From Polychytrium aggregatum (Eukaryota > Chytridiomycota > Chytridiomycetes > Polychytriales), in contig NW_026516535.1 in NCBI RefSeq assembly GCF_025602895.1, forward strand, positions 1 through 25,532: DNA of 25,532 nt. The letters run 5' to 3'. This document shows, piece after piece, positions 19,101 to 25,532 of this stretch. A model generated the notes under the pieces. It was not told the origin of the DNA. It searched no databases and worked only from the letters and a program-made list of their open reading frames with translations. Every line of letters starts with the position of its first letter. The stretch's first letter is position 1. The position numbers and the translations under genes were made by a program.

Positions 19101-19259
19101 GGCGATGTGGCGCTTGCCCAGGGCGACGTTGCCAACGCGCTCGCACTGTACCAAGAGGCGCTGGCCATCTGGACTGAGGCCATCAGAAACCCAAACCACA
19201 AGGACATTGTTGCTGTCCTTGGAAGCATTGCTACCGTCGAGAACAAAGCCCGCGAGTAG
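16126..19259 (+). CDS. TIR / NB-ARC / TPR STAND protein (NLR-like immune receptor)
   Basis: Exons 16126-17698 and 17779-19259 join by an 80-nt intron to 1017 residues. 16126 is the first in-frame ATG; the frame is open further upstream, but only with non-ATG codons. TIR domain, residues about 18-140: HDLFLSYR, then FHDVDCLVDARDW, then SKVVILLLS. Glu109 in LEIKTAL aligns with the catalytic glutamate of SARM1-type TIRs. NB-ARC: P-loop GMGGMGKS from Gly239, Walker B YLLVLDNVDD (326-335), sensor TTR (358-360), GYPL (428-431), and YSTHSLTQQLA (His549) in the MHD position. About nine TPRs of 42 residues follow (632-1010), kinesin-light-chain-like, with motifs such as GDYETALAYFKEAQEF. Such proteins sense ligands through the repeats, oligomerise on ATP binding and activate the N-terminal effector; here NAD cleavage is predicted, not shown. 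The gene is divergent from the WD40 gene and convergent with BRE1. Confidence 0.93.
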
Positions 19260-19422
19260 CCTCAAATCGCCAGAAACATGTCGGATCCTGTCTTCACCCA
19301 GCCCGTCCAGCGCATTCCAGCGACACATTGCGACCAGCACCCGCTGTCGATTTCAGTGGTGCCATGCATTCTCGGCCAAGGTGGCTGGGTTTCGCGAGCA
19401 GATCCCGCTGGTGTCAATGCCG

Positions 19423-19428
19423 AATAAA
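19423..19428 (+). promoter_or_regulatory. Candidate poly(A) signal AATAAA for the TIR gene
   Basis: A perfect AATAAA lies 163 nt after the TIR gene stop and 10 nt before the BRE1 stop codon on the opposite strand. Cleavage downstream would make the TIR mRNA end antisense to the last BRE1 exon. Confidence 0.5.
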
Positions 19429-19437
19429 ACGATTGTA

Positions 19438-22400
19438 TTACAAGTAAACTTCCCGAATGTCCTGATGGGCAAAAGTCAGCCCGCACGTTGGACACTTGCG
19501 CTGCCGAGAGGCACACATATCATCGATACACCCTTTACTGTTCGAGCGCAGGGGTACAAAGAGGTGACAGAGTGAGCAAATATGGTTCAATTATCGACCG
19601 GGCCGCACAGCTTGCCGGCCTGTCAACGAAGCACGCATCCAGCGAGGAAACAGCCCGCTCGTGGATAAACGCCCTTTTGACCAGACACGGCCCCACTTAC
19701 CAAAACGTATGCATACACTTGAGCAGTGTGTGGCTCTTGAAGTTGGTATTGCAGGAGCTGCACTTGAGCAGAAGCTGTGGGCGACGAGCATGCCGAAGCA
19801 AACCGGCGGGTCAGTCCAAGCAAGGTATCGATCCCATGCATTGTGATAATATCGCTGCCGAGAAGAGCAATCGCGAGGAAATGAGGGCCCGCCGAGACGG
19901 AAGGTTATGGCGGGACTGACCTTGTAATCCTCAAGCTGCTTCCGCAGAGCCACGTCCGTCTGGCTCTCCTGCTTTTCCATGAGCATCTCGCTCTTTTTCT
20001 TGAGAACCTCGACTTGCTCCGCCAGTCGATTCCGCTGATCAGCGTCCTTCTCCATCGACACGGTTTTGTCCTTCAAGAGCCGCAGAGTCTTTTGCGGAGA
20101 TGCAGTCGCGAAACCACGAGTCAGATATGATGGACTGTCACATTGGCTTGTCCTTGGAGAATCCAGCACACCCTGCGGCCCCCCTCCACCAGCACGATTG
20201 TTATGCTGGCACATGCTTCACCGCCCACACCCACCTCGTCTGCGCGGGTCTTTTGTCGCTCATGCTTCTCCTTAAAGTCTTGCAGTGACTGGAGGCTCTC
20301 GGCTGCCTTGCGCTTGAGTGTGTCGATCGTAGTCTGTCGAGCAGCCAGCTCTCGCTCAAAGTGTTGCTGCCCAACAGCACCGCCGCGCAGCAGGAATATG
20401 ACGGCCGCCAAGGATAACGAACATCCGCGTCAGCCATGGTCAGTGCCACAGATAAATGGCTGGGAAACATGCTGAAAGCGAGCCCACAGTGCGCATCGCA
20501 ACCAACCAATTGTAGGGACAGGTTCTTTTCGCGTTCCTCGAGCTTCCGGATCTGCTCCAGCTGTCGGTCCGACTGCTGTTGCATTGCCTTGCGCATGTGA
20601 GACATGACGTTCATCTGCTTGTACTGAGCATTGTACTTTTGCTCCATCCGCAGTTTCTGGGGGCACAATGGCAAGAGCCGGATGTCAGGTTCGAGATAGA
20701 TACACAGCTGGACAACATCCATTTGGCATCGGCAAGTATCGCTGGCAGATCAAACACGGCCATGCTTGCTCCGGCCCACTTTGGTCGGTGCCATACCTCG
20801 GCTGAAAGTCGGCTGATTTGATCCTCCTTCTCGACGAGATTGAGCACCTTTTGCGACTTTTGGTCCTCCAACTGCGTCCACGCCTCACCAATCGTCTTGA
20901 CTTCCTCCAGCAGGCGGGACTCTGTCTGAGAACGCAAAATGCAAATGTGTTTGAGCATGAGTGGAGCAGGCGGGAGAGTGGATGGACGACGATGTACAGT
21001 GTGGTCGGGACAACTAGACCAGCCAGCGATGGACATACCCGCTGGAAGTACTCGCATTTGAGCTCGAGCTCCTTCAGCTTGGCGTGCCGCTCCGATAACT
21101 GGGTCGCGAGGTACTTGGCCGTCGGGTGATCGGGCGAGGCTGTGTCCACAGCAGGGTCGGATCCGGACGATTCTAGCAGCTCTGGGCCACATATCGACTC
21201 GTACTCTTGGAGGCGCTGCTGCAGACGCGCTAGTTCTTGCTTCAGTGTGCGCTCTGAAAATAGCACCTGAATGGGTCATGTCGTCGCGGGCCAATATGAA
21301 AGCAAGTCCGACCGAGCGTTAGCGTTGCGGCTATTGCGCTGGTTGCGGGGCAACCTTATACAGGGTCGCTGTGTCTCGGGAACCCCCAATGACTGAATGC
21401 CAGGCAGCCAAAATCGTACCGCTTGCCGATCAAATATCTCATCTGAGGCCGCATCGCGGAATGACTGCACCGTGGTTTCAAGCTCTTTGACCTTGGCATC
21501 GGCATCCCTGGGTGATCGATCGGCCGGCACAGAGCACATCAGCGAAACGAATCAGCAACACAAGCCAAGCCTGGCGCTATATCTCTCCCACGCCCTCGTC
21601 AGCCCAGTGACTGCTCTTAGACTGTACAGCTGATGCATCGCCCATCACCGTCACATCGGATCGCGCTGCACAGATGACGCACTTGATCTTTTGTCGCAGA
21701 TCCTCCAGTGGGTTGCCGCTCGGGTTCTCTTCGAAAAACAGCATCAGGGTTCGGTCGCCGGCGTTTGCTGCTATCCCCATCTTCAGCCTCTGTATGTGCA
21801 GCTCCAGCGCTTTGATTCGATCCTGCAAGAGCAACGGCATTTCCAGTCTATTAGCCTACCGAATCATGGACGCAGGGAGATGCTGCCTCGGATACATGCG
21901 ATCCAAGACGCAACATGAGCTTCGAAGCAGCGATGGATGTTGTTCGGCATCGGAGCCTCTCGTCGCTGCCTGCTCCGTCAACAGCGCCTGCTCTTATCAA
22001 GTCTCTGGATGGACGGGCTGCCCTGTCTTGGCCAGCATTTTGATGCAGTGGCGTGCCGCATCGATCCGTTACCTGCCGATTATTTGCAATGTGCGAGATT
22101 TCGTTGTGCTGGATGATTTCCAACTCGCTCTTGACTTTGTACTGCTCCAGCTCTCGCTGAATCGCATCGCGATTTCCGCGCAAGCGCGTGACTTCATTGT
22201 GGATGTTGCGGATCTCATTCTCGAGCATTTTTCGACGGGCGCCTTCCTCGGCCTGTGTACAGTGCCACGACCATCCGTCAAGCGCGCAAGTCCAGCGTCA
22301 ATAAGGGCTATCACCATTTCCTCGACAGCAACTGCCGTGGGGCGTCCGTTACATCCATCTGCACAGACAAAGGCGCACGGTGAACGATGGCCCTCGTTCT

Positions 22401-25179
22401 GGGTCACCGGCAAGGTTATCAGCTACCGCGAGGCACGCAGCCTTCTCAGAACGGGATACTGGCGCACCAATAAATGCGAAAGCAGCCAATCCAATCTGAT
22501 TCAAGTCAATCCAATCTGATTCGCACCTCCAGTTTCTCGATAAACTGGCGCCGTTCGCCGTGTAGCTTCTCAAGCTCGGTCGTCGTTTTCTCGATCCTTT
22601 CCTTGAGCAGAACATTGTCGACTCGATAATAGTTAAGCTCCGACTCGATCGTTGCAAAAATCGGGGTGCGGCGAATGTAGTCCTCGGTGATTTCCTGGAT
22701 CTATGATAGAATGTGGCACAGAGCGTCAGTTGTCTGACAGCCGCTACTCGCTGCTCCGCACAGAGCGTGTGCACGGGCTATTCCGCGATAAACGAGTGTG
22801 ATGGAGACTCGGTCCAAGATGCACTGATGGCATTGCCAGTGCGGAATCATCGAGGGTCATGCGAGTGTCGCCGAGCTCTGCGGATTCACAGCGATATTTG
22901 CAGTTCGGTCTTCGTCTGTAGTGCCACGGACAGCATTTCGCTCGGATATAGCCCACAGCGACAAGGAGCCGGATCGGTTGCCCACCTGTGCCTTCCAAGT
23001 ATCCAGTTCGGTCGCAAGCTGCATCTTTTCGTTGCGAAGAGCCTCGATCTCGGCTAGCCGCGACTCAGCAAGAACAGTGTTGGTGATGACCTCCTTGGAC
23101 TCGGTCACAGCAGGCTCCCCGCCAGTTTGATCCGTCTGTGTGCGGTAACGATGCCGGATGAAATCCAGGAGGGTCCGCGGTGTTACAGGTGGCTCAAAGT
23201 TGTGGCCGCTGAGGCATATGAGAGGCACGACGTCCCGCCGACAACGTACCTTGCCTAACTTTTGTACTTCGGCACTATAGGCGTCCTTTGACGGCCCATT
23301 GGTCACCTTGGATCCCATTTTGGCTTTCTCGACTAACCTCTCGGCCGCAACAAGCTTCTCACTCAGCGATTCAACCGACGCCTCGAGCTCGCTGCGCCGT
23401 TTTTTGTTGATTGCAAGCTTGGTAGTGAGTGTTGCTGCCTGCAGAAAATATGTGCATCATCAGCAATCAATGCATTGGCCTAAGCACACGGCCACGCAAT
23501 CGTCCGGAGGTTCTCGGATGTACCTCTTTCTGAGACTTGGACAGGTTCAGTTGATGCGAGTCCACCAACTTCCTTAGCCGATCGTTTTCTTCTCTCAGAG
23601 CCGCGATATCGGAGCCTTCTGTCGACGTTTTTGAGGCTGGGATGCAAGCGGCGAAGGGACACTCAAGTGCATCAGACGGGGCACGCATCTGTAGTCTCCA
23701 TGAATGACTCGAATGATTGCCCAGGTCGCATCCGGAGCGTCGATACCACTGCAGCGCGTTGGTGTCTACAGCGACAGAAACCGCCAAAGCGGTACAGCAT
23801 GCGTCCATGGACGCCTCCAGCAATGTGGTGATCGTGGCGTCATCGAAGCTCACCATTCTGCGAACTTAATGAGGTCGCCAGCGCCTGGACTTTCCGCAGC
23901 AAATGGCCGAGATTGACTTTGGTCGCTTTCCACCGTTCCCGCGACTTGGTCTCGACCAGATCCGGAGGCTGCTTCTGAGTCGATGCGTTCAGGATATGCT
24001 CCAGGAGACTTGTGAAATCGGGCGTTCCTGAATCCAGCAGACATGTTAGGAAGACGGCGGCGATGGCGACGGTGGTGATGCCGTGCTCGGGACAGTCCAC
24101 GCGGTGTGCCTGGTCTGCCGATGGTGCGGCGTCGCGCCGACTGTGCATTGCATGCTGTCCAAAACGCACGTTCGAGGATGCTTTCGTCCAGCGGCCCGCC
24201 AAAATCTTGCGCCCGTATTGTTAGCAGATTGATGTCCTCGGTGACCTGGTTCCCAGATCGATGAGGCAGAGCGGTGAGTAGGAGAATGGGCGAGTGGGAT
24301 GCCGGCGGACCAGCTCGACGATACGAGAGGACGAGGAGAGGACCAGATGCCAGCGTTGAATCCAGTGATCGCGACAACGCCTGGGCAGAGAGGCAAGCCT
24401 ACCTCGTTCCAGTAATGATTGATAATTTGGACACTCTTCCGAAGGTTATTAACATTGCTTTCCAGCTCATCAATACGCTCGCTGCCGGCCAGCCAGAGGG
24501 TTTTGTATTCTTTCATGCGCAGATAGATGGCCTGTTTCTGGAAGGTTTCTAGCGGGTCCTGTGAGCAGATGGAGGCGGTGCGAATGCACAGGGAAGAACA
24601 GATCACGGACCGATTAGGCTCCTACAGATGCTAGTGCTTTTACGGATCCCTTCGGTTCCGCTTTGGGCCCATGTTAGATATAGATCTCGTGTGAGTCGCA
24701 GGATGCCGGCTGATGTGGGGCTGGATGCAGCCGATTGGCGACGGACAAAGGCAGCGCCAGCGAGGAGTGGCTGACAGGAGGAGATTGAAGGATGCAAAGT
24801 AACAGAGGCAGGAGCGACAGATGATCATCGGTTGGATGAGGATACGGCGAGTAGGATCACGCCGGTGGACGGGTGGACGAGTGGACACACTGATCAGGCC
24901 GCTGGATGGCGAGATGACAGCCAAACGGCGGCGCGATTGGAGATGGTGCGGGAGCCAAAGGAAACGAGCGAGGCGCCGGACAGAGACAGACCTCGTCGAC
25001 ATCGATGTGATTAGCGAGCACGGAAGCGGGTCCCTCGCTCGAGGGCGACGAGCTCGGGTGCATGCCGGGGGGGTTGAGAATCTGGCGTTTGGAGGGCTCC
25101 TGGGAGGCAGATCAGTGGGATCGAGCAGTCGCTTTTTGCGTGGCTGGTCATTCTCGCCCTTCTGAGTGGAATCGGCCAT
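19438..25179 (-). CDS. BRE1: BRE1-type E3 ubiquitin ligase for histone H2B (RNF20/40 family)
   Basis: In-phase exons: 24558-24403, 24245-24170, 24027-23854, 23636-23524, 23438-23250, 23192-22986, 22700-22527, 22252-22073, 21822-21683, 21507-21420, 21266-21039, 20925-20797, 20656-20507, 20366-20235, 20088-19921, 19774-19701, 19537-19438. They give 825 residues, nearly all coiled coil (for example QIIQHNEISHIANNRQ-type heptads and LEDLRQKIKDADAKVKELE). The C-terminal RING is complete: CSSC, 11 residues, CMH, then FCKGC, 11 residues, and CPTC, ending DIREVYL. An intron splits the codon of the first Cys after CMHTF. With Rad6, Bre1 monoubiquitinates H2B in the nucleus to support transcription and H3K4/K79 methylation. 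The 5' end is unresolved: ATG at 25179 opens MADSTQKGENDQPRKKRLLD, but the likely second coding block (25099-24992) is in another frame. The 57-nt intron 23249-23193 is optional, because the frame reads through it. Confidence 0.9.
22491..22523. repeat. Short direct repeat beside a BRE1 5' splice site
   Basis: CCAATCTGATTC occurs twice within about 32 bp, ending a few bases from the donor (GTGCGA, at 22526) of the BRE1 intron 22253-22526. It is probably a small local duplication. Confidence 0.7.
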
Positions 25180-25424
25180 TGATGGGCGGAGAGGACATAT
25201 AATCTGGGGGCAGACTCGAGCAGCAGGGGGGCCACGGCGACGGCCGATGGAGGCGAAAGAGGGATCAAGCGCAAGTGCGGGAGGAACCCGGTCGCCTGGC
25301 CTGGGAAAAAAGAAGAGGAGAGAAGCGGTGTGTGTGGTGCCGGGCGGATTCTGTGCAACTGTGTCGGTTGCAGGACATGCGGGCGGAGTTGTGATGTTGA
25401 GACGGTGCGGTGATGATAGGGACG

Positions 25425-25532
25425 GTGATGTGTGATGTGTGATGTGTGATGTGTGATGTGTGATGTGTGATGTGTGATGTGTGATGTGTGATGTGTGATT
25501 GTGTGATGTGTGATGTGTGATGTGTGATGTGG
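25425..25532. repeat. 7-bp satellite (TGTGATG)n at the window end
   Basis: About fifteen tandem copies of TGTGATG continue to the last base, with one interruption near 25499-25501. The array lies about 250 bp upstream of the BRE1 start codon and continues outside the window. Confidence 0.95.

Noticed and set aside
25425..25532. Telomeric repeat
   Set aside because: The unit TGTGATG is not a TTAGGG-type telomere repeat, and it lies next to a housekeeping gene promoter; it is ordinary satellite unless the rest of the contig shows otherwise.

Overview
The window is nuclear DNA of an intron-rich eukaryote, most likely a flagellated (zoosporic, chytrid-like) fungus. Spliceosomal introns with GT..AG ends join exons into recognisable proteins, and CTAAC-type branch sites and two AATAAA signals are visible. 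Two genes belong to the cilium: an IFT122-type intraflagellar transport protein and a TMEM216/TMEM80-type transition-zone membrane protein. The assignment to chytrids is inference from this gene content plus the fungal style of the NLR-like genes.

Layout. 1-1032 (+): 3' part of a helical-repeat protein, perhaps FASTK/OPR-like. 1218-2197 (-): five-exon membrane-anchored MAPR (cytochrome b5-like heme-binding) protein. 2491-3473 (-): small ankyrin protein with very short exons. 3474-4105: divergent promoter region with two tandem repeats. 4106-5409 (+): seven-exon HINT-type HIT protein with a 9-nt exon and a 9-bp minisatellite in intron 2. 6133-7111 (+): TMEM216-like protein. 7738-12036 (-): IFT122. 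12444-16000 (-): WD40-propeller protein with ten almost identical repeats. 16126-19259 (+): TIR/NB-ARC/TPR protein. 19438-25179 (-): BRE1-type histone H2B ubiquitin ligase with 17 or more exons and a C-terminal RING. 25425-25532: a 7-bp satellite running off the end.

The most interesting part is 12.4-19.3 kb. A TIR-NB-ARC-TPR STAND protein is encoded head to head, with about 125 bp between start codons, with a WD40 protein. The WD40 protein looks like the C-terminal half of a fungal NACHT-WD40 NLR without its NTPase. It ends in a charged helical tail containing four EAARQA repeats. The TIR domain keeps a glutamate at the position of the NAD-cleaving residue of SARM1-type TIR domains, and the propeller repeats show the homogenised backbone with variable surface positions known from fungal incompatibility NLRs. 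Together they suggest a paired innate-immunity or self/non-self system. These two genes have one short intron each, unlike the intron-dense housekeeping genes around them.

Gene models were assembled by hand from splice-site consensus, reading phase and family similarity; no search or RNA data were available. No tRNA, rRNA, transposon or CRISPR array was recognised.
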